This document shows positions 7,643 to 17,605 of a stretch of 41,235 bases of DNA, in pieces. The position numbers and the translations under genes are program-made. Every line of letters starts with the position of its first letter. The first letter of the stretch is position 1. Source of the DNA: Lachnospiraceae bacterium. Lineage in GTDB: Bacteria > Bacillota > Clostridia > Lachnospirales > Lachnospiraceae. A model generated the notes under the pieces. It did not search any database, was not told the DNA's origin, and saw nothing but the letters and a program-made list of their open reading frames with translations. The stretch spans positions 1 through 41,235 of the forward strand of contig JAILJC010000192.1 of NCBI GenBank assembly GCA_024694965.1. The letters are read 5' to 3'.

Positions 7643-10462
7643 TTGGCGAAGATGAGAATATACGAATTTGCAAAAGAACTTGATGTGACGGGTAAGGATA
7701 TAGTAGCCGTCCTCGAGGAACTGGGCGAGGGTACCAAAACGGCATCGTCGTCCATCGATGATGATATGCAGGAGAAGGTAAAGGCTAAGCTTAAGGGTTC
7801 ATCCGGCGAAAAGAAGGAGAAGAAGCCTGCGGCCGAAAAGGCTGTGGAAGCAAAGCCCGCAAAGGCAGCCGAAAAGCCCGCGGCGCCTGTAAAGGCAGCA
7901 CAGACAAAGGCTGCACCTGCGGCAAGAAAGTCTGAGGCGCCAACCTCGGAAGAAGCACCCGTCAAGAAGAAAAAGCCCAATATCATCATTGTAAACAGGC
8001 ACAACAGCCAGGGCGGTGCGAGTGCAAGGCCCGGTGCAGGCCAGCCCCAAAGGGGAGGCGCTCAGGGACAGGGAAGGCCGCAGGGTTCAAGGCCCTCGGG
8101 CAACACCTTTGTACGTCCCGGACAGCGGCTTATAAAGCCCAATGTGCCAAGGACTGCCAACGTTATGATGAACAGGGAAGAAGAAGTGATCCCCAAGCCG
8201 GCAGAGGGAAAGAAGGTAGAGACAAAGCCGGCAGCAACAGTCGAGGCAGCACCTACGGTTGGAGGAAACGATGAGCAGGCAGCAGTTAACACCAATAAAG
8301 AAGTTGTTCAAAAATCTCAGGAAAATATACAGGGCGGTGCTCGTCCTAACAGGAGTAGTGGCAATAGTGCTGACCGTCCTGGAAGAACTTTCGAACGTCG
8401 GGAGAAGACGGGCGAAACAGGCCGTCCTTCCTTCGGCCGAGACGGACAGGGAAGGGACAGCCGTGGAGGAGCAGGCCGCGGCGGACGAGACAACTTAAGG
8501 AGCGGCATCTCTATTGCGTTCGGCTCAGAACAGAAGGGCGCAGGCAAGGATAACCGCCGTGACGATTCCAAAAAAAGCAGGGATAAAAACCGTAAGGATA
8601 TAAGCTTCCAGAATGAGGACGGTTTCCGCGGCGGCAAGCAGGTAAGGGGCAGCAAGGCCGGTAAGTTCATAAAGCCGGAGAAGCCCGCCGAGGTTAAGGA
8701 AGAGGAGAAGATCAAGGTGATCACCCTTCCGGAGAGCCTTACCATCAAGGAACTTGCCGAGAAGATGAAGGTACAGCCGGCAGTCATTATTAAAAAGCTT
8801 TTCCTTCAGGGCAAGGTGGTTACGGTCAATCAGGAGGTAACCTACGAGCAGGCGGAAGAGATCGCGGTCGAGTTCGAGATCCTGTGCGAGAAGGAAGTTG
8901 TAGTAGATGTTATAGAGGAACTCTTAAAGGAGGAGGAAGAGGATGTAAGCAAGATGGTTAAGCGTCCGCCCGTTATCTGCGTAATGGGTCACGTTGACCA
9001 CGGTAAGACATCGCTCCTTGATTCCATAAGGAAGACCCATGTTATAGACCGTGAGGCAGGCGGTATCACGCAGCATATCGGCGCATATGTGGTAAAGGTC
9101 GGAGATCAGAAGATCACCTTCCTCGATACCCCCGGTCATGAAGCGTTCACCGCAATGCGTATGCGCGGTGCCAATTCGACTGATATCGCGATCCTCGTTG
9201 TTGCGGCCGATGACGGCGTTATGCCACAGACGATAGAGGCTATAAACCATGCCAAGGCAGCAGGCATCGAGATCATCGTTGCGGTTAACAAGATAGATAA
9301 GCCCAGCGCCAATATCGACAGGGTTAAGCAGGAACTTTCTGAGTATCAGCTCATACCCGAGGACTGGGGCGGCAGCACGGTATTCGCACCCGTTTCGGCA
9401 AAGACAGGCGAGGGTATCGACAACCTGCTTGAAATGATCCTTCTTACGGCCGATATCCTTGAACTCAAGGCCGATCCCAAGCGTAAGGCCCGTGGCCTTG
9501 TCATAGAGGCCCAGCTTGATAAGGGGCGCGGCCCCGTTGCAACGGTGCTTGTACAGAAGGGTACATTAAAGGTAGGCGACTTTATCGCTGCAGGTGCATG
9601 CTACGGTAAGGTACGTGCGATGATCGATGATAAGGGAAGGAGAGTCAAGGAGGCAGGCCCTTCGACTCCCGTTGAGATACTCGGACTTAACGATGTTCCG
9701 AATGCGGGCGAGATCTTCGTATCACCCGATAACGATAAGGAAGCCAAGAACTTTGCACAGACCTTTATTTCACAGAATAAGGTCAAGCTGCTTGACGATA
9801 CCAAGAACAAGATGTCCCTTGATGATCTGTTCAATCAGATCCAGGAGGGTAACCTTAAGGAACTCAACCTCATCATCAAGGCTGACGTTCAGGGTTCTGT
9901 CGAAGCTGTAAAGGAAAGCCTTGTCAAGCTCACAAACGAAGAGGTTGTGGTAAAGGTCATCCACGGCGGCGTAGGTGCTATAAACGAATCCGATGTAGTT
10001 CTTGCTTCGGCTTCAAATGCGATAATCATTGGCTTTAACGTACGTCCCGATGCAACGGCAAAGAACATAGCCGAAACCGAGGGCGTGGACATAAGGCTTT
10101 ACAATGTCATCTACAAGGCTATCGAGGATGTGGAAGCCGCGATGAAGGGAATGCTCGATCCGGTATTCGAGGAGAAGGTGATAGGACATGCGGAGATAAG
10201 GCAGATATTCAAGGCTTCCGGTGTCGGAAACATCGCAGGTTCCTATGTGCTTGACGGCGTATTTGAGCGCGGATGCCAGGTTCGTATCTCACACGAAGGC
10301 GAGCAGATATTCGAAGGCAACCTCGCATCGCTTAAGAGGTTCAAGGATGATGTCAAGGAAGTCAAGGCAGGCTTCGAATGCGGTCTTGTATTTGAGGACT
10401 TCAATGACTTTGCGGAGCTTGATATAGTTGAAGCATACAAGATGGTAGAGGTACCCCGATAA
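7643..10462 (+). CDS. infB: Translation initiation factor IF-2
   Basis: IF-2 is the GTPase that places initiator tRNA on the 30S subunit and promotes subunit joining. The 939-residue protein has an N-terminal IF2_N domain (about 1-50), a long low-complexity linker rich in Ala, Lys and Pro and then Gly and Arg (about 55-350), a second IF2_N domain near 360-410, the GTPase domain beginning at GHVDHGKT (449-456) with DTPGHEAF and NKID, and the IF2 barrel and initiator-tRNA-binding domains to the end. The likely start is TTG at 7643, since it gives the family N-terminus [13 protein letters not shown] and has GAGGTG eight bases upstream; the ATG three codons later is the alternative. A second short reading frame inside the linker is a by-product of its composition. 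rbfA overlaps the stop by one base. Confidence 0.97.
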   Translation: MAKMRIYEFAKELDVTGKDIVAVLEELGEGTKTASSSIDDDMQEKVKAKLKGSSGEKKEKKPAAEKAVEAKPAKAAEKPAAPVKAAQTKAAPAARKSEAPTSEEAPVKKKKPNIIIVNRHNSQGGASARPGAGQPQRGGAQGQGRPQGSRPSGNTFVRPGQRLIKPNVPRTANVMMNREEEVIPKPAEGKKVETKPAATVEAAPTVGGNDEQAAVNTNKEVVQKSQENIQGGARPNRSSGNSADRPGRTFERREKTGETGRPSFGRDGQGRDSRGGAGRGGRDNLRSGISIAFGSEQKGAGKDNRRDDSKKSRDKNRKDISFQNEDGFRGGKQVRGSKAGKFIKPEKPAEVKEEEKIKVITLPESLTIKELAEKMKVQPAVIIKKLFLQGKVVTVNQEVTYEQAEEIAVEFEILCEKEVVVDVIEELLKEEEEDVSKMVKRPPVICVMGHVDHGKTSLLDSIRKTHVIDREAGGITQHIGAYVVKVGDQKITFLDTPGHEAFTAMRMRGANSTDIAILVVAADDGVMPQTIEAINHAKAAGIEIIVAVNKIDKPSANIDRVKQELSEYQLIPEDWGGSTVFAPVSAKTGEGIDNLLEMILLTADILELKADPKRKARGLVIEAQLDKGRGPVATVLVQKGTLKVGDFIAAGACYGKVRAMIDDKGRRVKEAGPSTPVEILGLNDVPNAGEIFVSPDNDKEAKNFAQTFISQNKVKLLDDTKNKMSLDDLFNQIQEGNLKELNLIIKADVQGSVEAVKESLVKLTNEEVVVKVIHGGVGAINESDVVLASASNAIIIGFNVRPDATAKNIAETEGVDIRLYNVIYKAIEDVEAAMKGMLDPVFEEKVIGHAEIRQIFKASGVGNIAGSYVLDGVFERGCQVRISHEGEQIFEGNLASLKRFKDDVKEVKAGFECGLVFEDFNDFAELDIVEAYKMVEVPR

Positions 10463-10830
10463 TGAAGAAAAATTCCATTAAAAATACAAGGATAAACAGC
10501 GAGGTCCAGCGCGAGCTTGCAAACCTTATAAGGTCCGAGATAAAGGACCCGAGGATCGCTCCGATGACCTGTGTTACGGATGTAGAGGTTGCGCCGGATC
10601 TTAAGACCTGCAAGGTTTGGATATCGGCTCTCGGCGATGATGCCGCAAGGGAGGATACGCTTAAGGGACTTAAAAGTGCGGAGGGTTTCCTTCGCAGCCA
10701 GCTTGCGAAGAACCTAAACCTTCGCAACACGCCGGAGCTTCGCTTCATTTCCGATACATCTATAGAGTACGGAATGAAGATGAACAAACTGCTTGATGAT
10801 GTTAGGGTTCCGGAAGATGAAGAAGAATGA
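10462..10830 (+). CDS. rbfA: Ribosome-binding factor A
   Basis: RbfA is a KH-like protein that helps mature the 5' end of 16S rRNA within the 30S subunit. The 122-residue product shows the N-terminal NSEVQRELANLIRSEIKDPR helix, the MTCVTDVEVAPDLKTCKVW strands and the C-terminal LRNTPELRFISDTSIEYG segment of the family. Its ATG overlaps the infB stop codon by one base (TAATG), so it is translationally coupled. Bacillus has ylxP between infB and rbfA; it is absent here. Confidence 0.95.
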   Translation: MKKNSIKNTRINSEVQRELANLIRSEIKDPRIAPMTCVTDVEVAPDLKTCKVWISALGDDAAREDTLKGLKSAEGFLRSQLAKNLNLRNTPELRFISDTSIEYGMKMNKLLDDVRVPEDEEE

Positions 10831-10877
10831 TCGGGTGACGATCTGATCAAACGTAAGATATTAAAAAGGATAGATAA

Positions 10878-11837
10878 ATGATCGACAATTTACTTAAAGA
10901 GATAGGAACTCCCCAAACTATAGGTATAACGGGACATATAAGGCCCGACGGCGACTGTGTCGGTTCGGTTCTCGGGATGTACGCCTATCTGTCAAATGTA
11001 TATAAGGACGCTAAGATCAAGGTCTTTTTGGAGCAGCCGCCGATGATCTATTCCTATCTTAAGGGATATGACTTGATCGATACGACTTTCGCCTACCCGG
11101 GGCAGTTTGATGTGTTCATCGCGCTTGATTCGGGAGATATCGAAAGGATCGATGCAGCGGGCAAGCTGTTTTTAGGCTCCAAAAAATCGATATGCATAGA
11201 CCATCATGTGAGCAATACAGGATACGGTGATGTATCCCACGTCGCTCCCGATGCAAGCTCGACCTGTGAGATACTTACCCATATGTTTGAAGATGAGTAT
11301 ATGGATGTTGAAGTTGCTAAGGCGCTGTATACGGGCATCGCTCATGATACGGGTGTTTTCCGCTACAGCTGTGTGACCCCGGAAACGTTTGCTGCATTGG
11401 AAAAGCTTATAAAGTATGATTTTGACGGTTCAAAGATAACCGATGAGACCTTTTATCAGAAGACCTATGTGCAGAATCAGCTGCTCGGGCGTACCCTGCT
11501 TGAAAGCATACTGTTCATGGACGGTAAGTGCATAGCGGGTTACGTTGACAGAAAGGCGATGGAGTTCTATGAGGCCACACCGCAGGATTTCGAGGGCATA
11601 GTCAACCAGCTGCAGATGACCAAGGGCGTGGAGGTTGCCATATTCATGTATGAGACCGGTACGCTTGAATTCAAGGTAAGCATGCGCAGCAACGGCAAGG
11701 TCAACGTTGCGGATGTTGCATCATATTTCGGAGGCGGCGGCCACGTACGTGCCGCAGGCTGCAACATGAACGGAACCTTCCATGATGTACTTAATAACCT
11801 GAGCTTACACATAGAACGCCAGTTGGAAGCATTATGA
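10878..11837 (+). CDS. nrnA: DHH-family nanoRNase / pAp phosphatase (NrnA-type)
   Basis: NrnA degrades RNA di- to pentanucleotides and dephosphorylates 3'-phosphoadenosine 5'-phosphate. The 319-residue protein has the DHH active site: His20, Asp24 and Asp26 in GHIRPDGDCVGS, a further aspartate in FIALDSGD, and Asp108-His109-His110 in CIDHHVSN. The DHHA1 domain follows, with the GGGGHVRAAGC loop at 285-295. A 47-base gap separates it from rbfA. The stop overlaps the truB start (ATGA), so the two are coupled. It sits between rbfA and truB as in other Clostridia. Both nuclease and phosphatase activities are inferred from the family. Confidence 0.92.
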   Translation: MIDNLLKEIGTPQTIGITGHIRPDGDCVGSVLGMYAYLSNVYKDAKIKVFLEQPPMIYSYLKGYDLIDTTFAYPGQFDVFIALDSGDIERIDAAGKLFLGSKKSICIDHHVSNTGYGDVSHVAPDASSTCEILTHMFEDEYMDVEVAKALYTGIAHDTGVFRYSCVTPETFAALEKLIKYDFDGSKITDETFYQKTYVQNQLLGRTLLESILFMDGKCIAGYVDRKAMEFYEATPQDFEGIVNQLQMTKGVEVAIFMYETGTLEFKVSMRSNGKVNVADVASYFGGGGHVRAAGCNMNGTFHDVLNNLSLHIERQLEAL

Positions 11838-12727
11838 ACGGTATCATCAACATATACAAGGAGCAGGGCTTCACATCTTTCGATGTTGTAGCCAAGCTCA
11901 GAGGCATCTGCCGCCAAAAGAAGATAGGTCATACGGGCACACTCGATCCCGATGCCACCGGAGTCCTTCCGGTGTGTCTGGGTAATGCAACAAGGGTATG
12001 CGATCTTTTGACAGATAAGATAAAGGAGTACGAAGCAGTACTCCTTTTTGGTATCACTACCGATACGCAGGACATATCCGGAACAATCCTTGAAAAGAAA
12101 GAAGTAAACATTACGGCTGATGATGCCATTTCCTGTATAGGCGGTTTTGTCGGCAGCATTGAGCAGATACCGCCCATGTACTCTGCAGTAAAGGTAAACG
12201 GGAAAAAGCTCTACGAGCTTGCAAGGCAGGGGAAGGAGATTGAACGTAAACCCCGCCCCGTAACCATACATTCAATTGACATTATCGATATTTCGCTGCC
12301 TCGTGTCAGGATGCGTGTTTCATGTTCGAAGGGCACCTATATAAGGACCCTGTGTAATGATATAGGCACACGGCTTGGCTGCGGAGCTGTTATGGAAAGC
12401 CTTGTAAGGACGCGTTCGGGAGATTTTACGATCGAAACGGCGGTTACGCTTGACAAAGTTAATGAGTGGGCCGATGCGGGAACGATTGAGGAGCATATCA
12501 TTCCCGTCGATGAGCTGTTTAAGGACTGCGGGAGCATAAGCTTAAAGGAAGACGCAGAAAAACTCCTCAAAAACGGGAACTCATTTAAGAAGCGCGATAT
12601 AGCTTCACTGACAGAGGGCACGGTTCCCTGCCGCTTCCGCGTGTATGATCATGACGGCAGTTTTACGGCACTTTATGATGCCGACGCGGCAGGAAATCTT
12701 TTTAAGGTATATAAAATGTTCGTTTAA
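11834..12727 (+). CDS. truB: tRNA pseudouridine-55 synthase TruB
   Basis: TruB converts uridine 55 in the T arm of tRNAs to pseudouridine. The 297-residue protein carries the catalytic aspartate Asp38 in GHTGTLDPDATGVLP, the EYEAVLLFGITTDTQD strand, the YSAVKVNGKKLYELAR segment and the late CSKGTYIRTLCNDIG motif. The C-terminal 70 residues form a shortened PUA-like region. The start overlaps the nrnA stop by four bases. In most relatives ribF follows directly; here a convergent lipoprotein gene begins 13 bases after the stop, and I could not draw a convincing terminator in the gap. Confidence 0.95.
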   Translation: MNGIINIYKEQGFTSFDVVAKLRGICRQKKIGHTGTLDPDATGVLPVCLGNATRVCDLLTDKIKEYEAVLLFGITTDTQDISGTILEKKEVNITADDAISCIGGFVGSIEQIPPMYSAVKVNGKKLYELARQGKEIERKPRPVTIHSIDIIDISLPRVRMRVSCSKGTYIRTLCNDIGTRLGCGAVMESLVRTRSGDFTIETAVTLDKVNEWADAGTIEEHIIPVDELFKDCGSISLKEDAEKLLKNGNSFKKRDIASLTEGTVPCRFRVYDHDGSFTALYDADAAGNLFKVYKMFV

Positions 12728-12740
12728 CATATTTATCGCA

Positions 12741-14624
12741 TCACTCATTAAAGTACAGAAATTCTTCGGACTCTGTATGGAATATGATCTCTTCGGAAGA
12801 ACCGTCATCCTTAAGCATGGTCGCACATAACCGGTCGTCGCCCCAAAAGCCGCGTTCGTATTTTAAGTCCTTTATCCATCCGCCGCGGCAGTAGAACCCG
12901 GACGTGGTTACTACCTGATCTTCTTCACTGTAAGCATTTTTATCGGCGAAATAAGGGACTTTCATGATCTCGCGGCCGTTTATCTTAACAAGGAGGTCCG
13001 TATCGTCAAGCAAAATGACGACATCGGCATAATAACCGTTACCCGTAAAATCAAACCCGGTAATGGCCTGGGTCCAGTAATATGGTTCTTCACATGCATC
13101 AACTTCTTCTCCCTCTTTATCCGAAGAAGCAGCGGGTTCGGAAGCTTTTTTGGCCCAAAGGTCGAGGAGTTTAACGGCGTTTTCCGGTTTTTCCACATCG
13201 CAGCCCTCCGGGAAGCTTGGATGATCTTCACCCGATCCGTAATAATCCGGGATATCTCCGGTAAATGTCACGGACTTAAGCTCCGTACATTCCCTGAAAG
13301 CACCCTCGCCAATGCTGCACATGTCCTTTCCGAAGGTTACTCTGCTTACAGGGCATTTCCAAAAGGCAACTTCCCCTAAATAAGTCATCCGGTCGGGGAA
13401 AACCAGTTCTCCTTTAAGTGAGTTACATCCGCCGAACGCATCATGTTTGATATGCTTAAGTGTGTCGGGGAAAGCTCTTATCGACGTGATCCCCGTGCAA
13501 TTGGAGAAGCTGCCGTTTCCTATTGATTCAAGACCGTCCGGAAATACAAGCTCTCCCGTAAAGCCGGTTGCGGTAAAGGCATAATCGCCTATGACTTTAA
13601 GTGATGCCGGCAGCTTAAGTTCACCGGTCATCCCATTGCAGTTTGAAAACGAGTTGCTGCATATGCATTCGATACCTTTGGGAAGTTTGAGCGAAGTGAA
13701 TCCCTCGCAGTACTGAAATGCGTGGTCGTATATCCTGGTGATGCTGTCCGGTATATTGAGTGCTCCCTTAAACGTATTGCCCGAAAAAGAATAAATCCCG
13801 ATATTATCAAGACCGTCGGGAAGTGTCAGGGTTCCGTCAAAATGGCAGTTACAAAAAGCCTGTGTGCTGATCGCCTTTACATTTTCGGGTATGACGAGGT
13901 CGCCCTTTAAGTTATCGCAGTTTGCAAAAGCGGCCATAGGTATATCGGTGAGCCCCTTTGAGAGTGTGAGAGTTCCGTCAAAGCCGCATTGGTCAAATGA
14001 ATAAGTACCGATGGAAGTTACGGAATCGGGGATCACAAGATCGCCCGTCAGGTTGCTGCAGATGTGGAATGCGCTTCTGTCAACGGTTTCAAGGCCGTCC
14101 GGCAATGTGAGAGTACCCTTAAGTCCGCTCATCTGGGCAAATGTTTCGACACCGATCGTCTTAAGAGATCTTGACAGGCTTATCCCTGTAAATCCCGTAC
14201 ATCTTGTGAACGCGTAATCACCGACATTTTCGACAGAATCCGGGATCTTAAGTTCTCCGGTAAGGCCGTCGCAGCCGTAGAATGCAAACTCGCCGATCTC
14301 TTTAAGGCTTTCGGGCAGAACAAGCTCACCCGTTAATGCATGATTGCCGTAAAAAGCATTTACATCGATAGAAGTGATGCCCTCTGAAATGACAAGCTTC
14401 TTTATCTGGTAATCCGACCACATGTATTTTTCGGGCGTTATCATATCGCCCGTTCCCGAGATAGTAAGCGTTTTCTTTGACCGGTCATAGGTCCAGGTGA
14501 TGTTATCGCCGCACTTGCCTTCGTTGCCCCTGTCCCTTGTATTTCCTTTATTATCCTTGGTACCGCATCCAAACAGATTAAGCAGCATGATTCCCCCCAA
14601 TATAAATATCAGTATCTTTTTCAT
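12741..14624 (-). CDS. BspA-type leucine-rich-repeat lipoprotein
   Basis: This is the only minus-strand gene. The 627-residue protein begins with a lipoprotein signal peptide (Met-Lys-Lys, a hydrophobic core, lipobox LFGC with Cys20), then about 15 to 16 tandem leucine-rich repeats of 23-24 residues of the LRR_5/BspA (TpLRR) type between residues about 65 and 470. Typical units read LPDGLETVDRSAF and IPDSVTSIGTYSF. A C-terminal region of about 150 residues without repeats follows, rich in aromatic and acidic residues. BspA-like proteins are exported and in some species bind host or cell-surface partners; the ligand here is unknown. GGGAGGAAG lies 7 bases before the start. The gene is inserted, in opposite orientation, between truB and ribF, and its end is only 13 bases from truB. 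Confidence 0.88.
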   Translation of the reverse strand: MKKILIFILGGIMLLNLFGCGTKDNKGNTRDRGNEGKCGDNITWTYDRSKKTLTISGTGDMITPEKYMWSDYQIKKLVISEGITSIDVNAFYGNHALTGELVLPESLKEIGEFAFYGCDGLTGELKIPDSVENVGDYAFTRCTGFTGISLSRSLKTIGVETFAQMSGLKGTLTLPDGLETVDRSAFHICSNLTGDLVIPDSVTSIGTYSFDQCGFDGTLTLSKGLTDIPMAAFANCDNLKGDLVIPENVKAISTQAFCNCHFDGTLTLPDGLDNIGIYSFSGNTFKGALNIPDSITRIYDHAFQYCEGFTSLKLPKGIECICSNSFSNCNGMTGELKLPASLKVIGDYAFTATGFTGELVFPDGLESIGNGSFSNCTGITSIRAFPDTLKHIKHDAFGGCNSLKGELVFPDRMTYLGEVAFWKCPVSRVTFGKDMCSIGEGAFRECTELKSVTFTGDIPDYYGSGEDHPSFPEGCDVEKPENAVKLLDLWAKKASEPAASSDKEGEEVDACEEPYYWTQAITGFDFTGNGYYADVVILLDDTDLLVKINGREIMKVPYFADKNAYSEEDQVVTTSGFYCRGGWIKDLKYERGFWGDDRLCATMLKDDGSSEEIIFHTESEEFLYFNE

Positions 14625-14727
14625 TTACGCACTTCCTCCCGGCAGTATCCGTACAACGGTCTGTATACCTGTCTTCTATTTTACCACAACCCGGGCTGGT
14701 TATCATCATGACTGCAGGTACTGAGTG

Positions 14728-14756
14728 TTGATACTCTTTTTGATATATGCTATTTT
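14728..14756 (+). promoter_or_regulatory. ribF: Predicted sigma-A promoter of ribF
   Basis: TTGATA (14728-14733) and TATTTT (14751-14756) are spaced by exactly 17 bases, 25 bases before the ribF start. The gene therefore has its own promoter, which fits its separation from truB by the minus-strand lipoprotein gene. No FMN riboswitch is visible between promoter and start. Confidence 0.7.
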
Positions 14757-14780
14757 AGCATAAGGATCGCGGGGGTATTT

Positions 14781-15719
14781 ATGAAGATAATAACTGATCT
14801 TAAAGATTTTCATATAGAGGACGGAACGGTTGTTACGATCGGCAAGTTCGACGGGATACATAAGGGCCATGCGGCGATATTTGACAGGATGTTAAAGTAT
14901 CGTCTAAAGGGCCTTAAGCTCATTGTATTTACATTTGATATTCCGGTTTCGACACTTATAGACGGTACCGGCAGCAGGGTACTTACCACAAACCTTGAGA
15001 AGCGGCGCATATTTGAAAAGCTCGGTGCCGACTTCCTGATAGAGTTTCCGTTTAATGAAAAGACCGCATCGATCGGCCCGGAGGAATTCATTGATGAGTA
15101 CCTTATAGGAAGGCTTAATATGAAGGCGGTCGTTGCAGGGAAGGATCTTAAATTCGGACAGGGCGGACGCGGAACGGTCGAAACGCTTAAAGAGCATGCG
15201 GCCGAGCACGGCTATGAGGTGACAGTTATCGATAAGCTTATGACAAACGGATGGGAGATAAGTTCAACTCTTATCCGTGAGTGTATCGAACGCGGAGATA
15301 TTGCCGATGCAAACGACATGCTTCTTCATCCGTATTTCTTTTACGGAGAGGTTGTCCATGGAAGGCGCATAGGACGGACGCTTGACATGCCGACAGTCAA
15401 CCTTATCCCGAAGGAGGATAAGCTGCTGCCTCCGAACGGAGTCTATTTTTCGCGTGTGGAATATAACGGTATAACGTATGATTCCATAACCAACATCGGC
15501 CGTAAACCGACAGTGGAGGGGGACAGGGCAGCTATAGGCATCGAGACATACATCTATGATTTTGATTCCCAGATATACGGTGAGGAGCTTACGGTGAGCC
15601 TTCTTAAGTTCCTGCGCTGCGAGATGCGCTTCGATTCTCTTGATTCTTTAAAGGAGCAGCTTAAGAAGGACGTGGCCGAGGGTGAAAAATGGCATAAAAA
15701 TCATCCGCAAAGAGCGTAG
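14781..15719 (+). CDS. ribF: Bifunctional riboflavin kinase / FAD synthetase
   Basis: RibF phosphorylates riboflavin to FMN and adenylates FMN to FAD. The 312-residue protein has the N-terminal nucleotidyltransferase domain with VTIGKFDGIHKGH (residues 18-30), the VVAGKDLKFGQGGRG segment and ISSTLIRECIERGD, then the kinase domain from about residue 185, with GRTLDMPTVNL, the PPNGVYFSR strand and a late glutamate in IGIETYIYDFD. GGGGG lies 6 bases before the ATG. It is the last recognisable member of the truB-ribF part of the superoperon before the four-gene insertion. Confidence 0.95.
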   Translation: MKIITDLKDFHIEDGTVVTIGKFDGIHKGHAAIFDRMLKYRLKGLKLIVFTFDIPVSTLIDGTGSRVLTTNLEKRRIFEKLGADFLIEFPFNEKTASIGPEEFIDEYLIGRLNMKAVVAGKDLKFGQGGRGTVETLKEHAAEHGYEVTVIDKLMTNGWEISSTLIRECIERGDIADANDMLLHPYFFYGEVVHGRRIGRTLDMPTVNLIPKEDKLLPPNGVYFSRVEYNGITYDSITNIGRKPTVEGDRAAIGIETYIYDFDSQIYGEELTVSLLKFLRCEMRFDSLDSLKEQLKKDVAEGEKWHKNHPQRA

Positions 15720-15764
15720 GCCTTGTCATTTTTACACAAAAATCAATTCCTTTTCATAAAGCTC

Positions 15765-15793
15765 TTGTTTATTGATTTTCCTTATCTTAAAAT
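15765..15793 (+). promoter_or_regulatory. Predicted sigma-A promoter of the transporter-macro-STAS operon
   Basis: TTGTTT (15765-15770) and TAAAAT (15788-15793) are spaced by 17 bases. The start would be near 15800, giving a leader of about 80 bases before the transporter gene. The leader has no riboswitch I recognise. Confidence 0.55.
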
Positions 15794-15879
15794 ATTATCT
15801 GGTGAATAAGTGATACGGAAATGCGAAGCCGCAACGATGAATATTCATTGTATTTGGCAGCAGCGGCAAAAGGAGAATC

Positions 15880-17562
15880 ATGATAGCAGCAACCTTGTTG
15901 ACATTGGCGGGAGGCCTGGGCCTGTTCCTGTTCGGAATGAGCCTGATGAATTCGGGGATTGAGAAGACGGCAGGAGCCAAGCTTCGTAACATCCTTGAAT
16001 TCTTTACCAAGAACCGGTTCACCGGAATGATCGTGGGTATCATATTTACCGGTATTATCCAGTCGTCAAGTGCCTGTACGATGATGGTTGTAACCTTTGT
16101 TAACTCGGGCATCATGACTCTTACCCAGGCCGTAGGTGTTATCTTCGGTGCCAATATCGGTACCACGGTTACCGCACAGCTCGTTTCTTTTAACCTTTCG
16201 GAATACGCCCCCGCTTTCGTTTTCCTGGGCGTAATAATGTTCTGCTTTATTAAAAAAGATATGATCAAAAAGGTCGGAGAGATACTGACCGGTTTTGGTG
16301 TACTCTTTATGGGGCTTGCGATAATGTCGGAGGCAATGGGAACCGTTAAGGATATCCCGGCTGTTCCGGCATTTTTCGGTTCGCTGACCAATCCGCTGCT
16401 GGCGGTCCTTATAGGAACCGTGATCACAGCCATAATCCAGTCGTCTTCGGTAACGGTCAGCATCATCCTTGTTATGGCAAATCAGGGGCTCCTTGATATA
16501 AGGATATGTCTCTTTATAATCCTCGGATGCAACATAGGTGCATGTGCAACGGCAATGATCACTGCCATGTCCGGTAAGAAGAATGCCAAGAGGGCGGCTC
16601 TTATCCATCTGCTCTTTAACGTGATCGGAACCATCATCATGTACATTATCTTAAGGATCGGCATGGAATGGGTAGTAGATATCCTTGTGAAGGCTTCGGG
16701 CAATAACCTGGGCCGTCAGGTCGCTAACGCCCATACCATCTTCAAGCTCTTCCAGGTTGCCATCCTTTATCCTTTTGCCGGTCTTATCGTTAAGATGACT
16801 TATCTTATTGTACCCGGTGAGGAGAAGGAGATCGGATACCGTGCCAACTTACAGCTTGAGTTCATCGGCGGCAAGAACATCTTCTCACCTGCGACAGCGG
16901 TGTTTGAAGTTACCAAGGAGCTTGAACGAATGGCCCTTCTTGCAAACGAGAATCTTAACCGTGCCATGAACGCCCTTGTTACTCTGGATGAAGAGGATAT
17001 AAACGAGGTATATGAGGTTGAAGAGAATATCAACTTCCTTAACCATGAGATAACCAATTATCTTGTCAAGATCAGCCAGACCAACCTGCCCGTGGATGAC
17101 GCCAAGAGTATCGGCGGTCTTTTCCACGTGGTGAACGATATAGAACGTATCGGAGATCATGCCGAGAATGTGGCTGATTCCGCTAAGCAGAGGATAGAGA
17201 GGGGAATAGACTTCTCCCGCGATGCAATGAAGGAGATGGGCGAGATGCTGGATATGGTAAATACCCTTATCCGCTTTGCCATAGAAATGTTTTCGACAGG
17301 TGTGGACGAACACATCCGCGATATACTGTCATTAGAGGATGCGATCGATGAGAAGGAGCGCGAACTTCAGCGCCAGCATATCGCAAGGATGACAAGGAAC
17401 GAGTGTACTCCCGAGGCGGGAATGCTGTTCTCGGATGTGGTTTCGGGTCTTGAGAGGGTGGCTGATCATGCGACAAATATAGCGTTCTCGGTTCTCGATC
17501 CCGATCCGGACAACGCAAAGAAGGTTTCGGTCGCCGACAAACGTATGGTGGAGGCCGGGTAA
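15880..17562 (+). CDS. Na/phosphate cotransporter family protein with PhoU tail
   Basis: The 560-residue protein has the two inverted Na/Pi cotransporter repeats (PF02690), each with the family QSSS motif, at Gln61 and Gln187, each followed by a GANIGTT- or GCNIGAC-type segment. About eight membrane segments cover residues 1-310. The remaining part (about 330-550) is a helical PhoU-like domain with the two E-R-I-G-D-H-A / E-R-V-A-D-H-A metal-binding motifs. Family members import phosphate with sodium. AAGGAG lies 5 bases before the ATG. A predicted promoter is 90 bases upstream and the macro-domain gene follows after 43 bases, so it may be the first gene of an operon with the three genes behind it. 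Phosphate as substrate is inferred; other anions cannot be excluded. Confidence 0.9.
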   Translation: MIAATLLTLAGGLGLFLFGMSLMNSGIEKTAGAKLRNILEFFTKNRFTGMIVGIIFTGIIQSSSACTMMVVTFVNSGIMTLTQAVGVIFGANIGTTVTAQLVSFNLSEYAPAFVFLGVIMFCFIKKDMIKKVGEILTGFGVLFMGLAIMSEAMGTVKDIPAVPAFFGSLTNPLLAVLIGTVITAIIQSSSVTVSIILVMANQGLLDIRICLFIILGCNIGACATAMITAMSGKKNAKRAALIHLLFNVIGTIIMYIILRIGMEWVVDILVKASGNNLGRQVANAHTIFKLFQVAILYPFAGLIVKMTYLIVPGEEKEIGYRANLQLEFIGGKNIFSPATAVFEVTKELERMALLANENLNRAMNALVTLDEEDINEVYEVEENINFLNHEITNYLVKISQTNLPVDDAKSIGGLFHVVNDIERIGDHAENVADSAKQRIERGIDFSRDAMKEMGEMLDMVNTLIRFAIEMFSTGVDEHIRDILSLEDAIDEKERELQRQHIARMTRNECTPEAGMLFSDVVSGLERVADHATNIAFSVLDPDPDNAKKVSVADKRMVEAG

Positions 17563-17605
17563 TATATAACAGGCACTTACTGATGACATTTTAAAAGGAG
17601 GCCAT

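Noticed and set aside
8259-8498. A second plus-strand frame with a hydrophobic stretch inside infB
   Set aside because: It lies in the low-complexity linker of IF-2, has no ribosome binding site, and its hydrophobic run is a frame effect.
14757-14780. An FMN riboswitch before ribF
   Set aside because: The distance from promoter to start is far too short for that RNA, and no conserved element is visible.
15739-15779. Inverted repeat AAAATCAAT / ATTGATTTT after ribF as a terminator
   Set aside because: The 9-bp stem is entirely AT-rich apart from one pair, has a 23-base loop and overlaps the predicted promoter, so it is unlikely to terminate.
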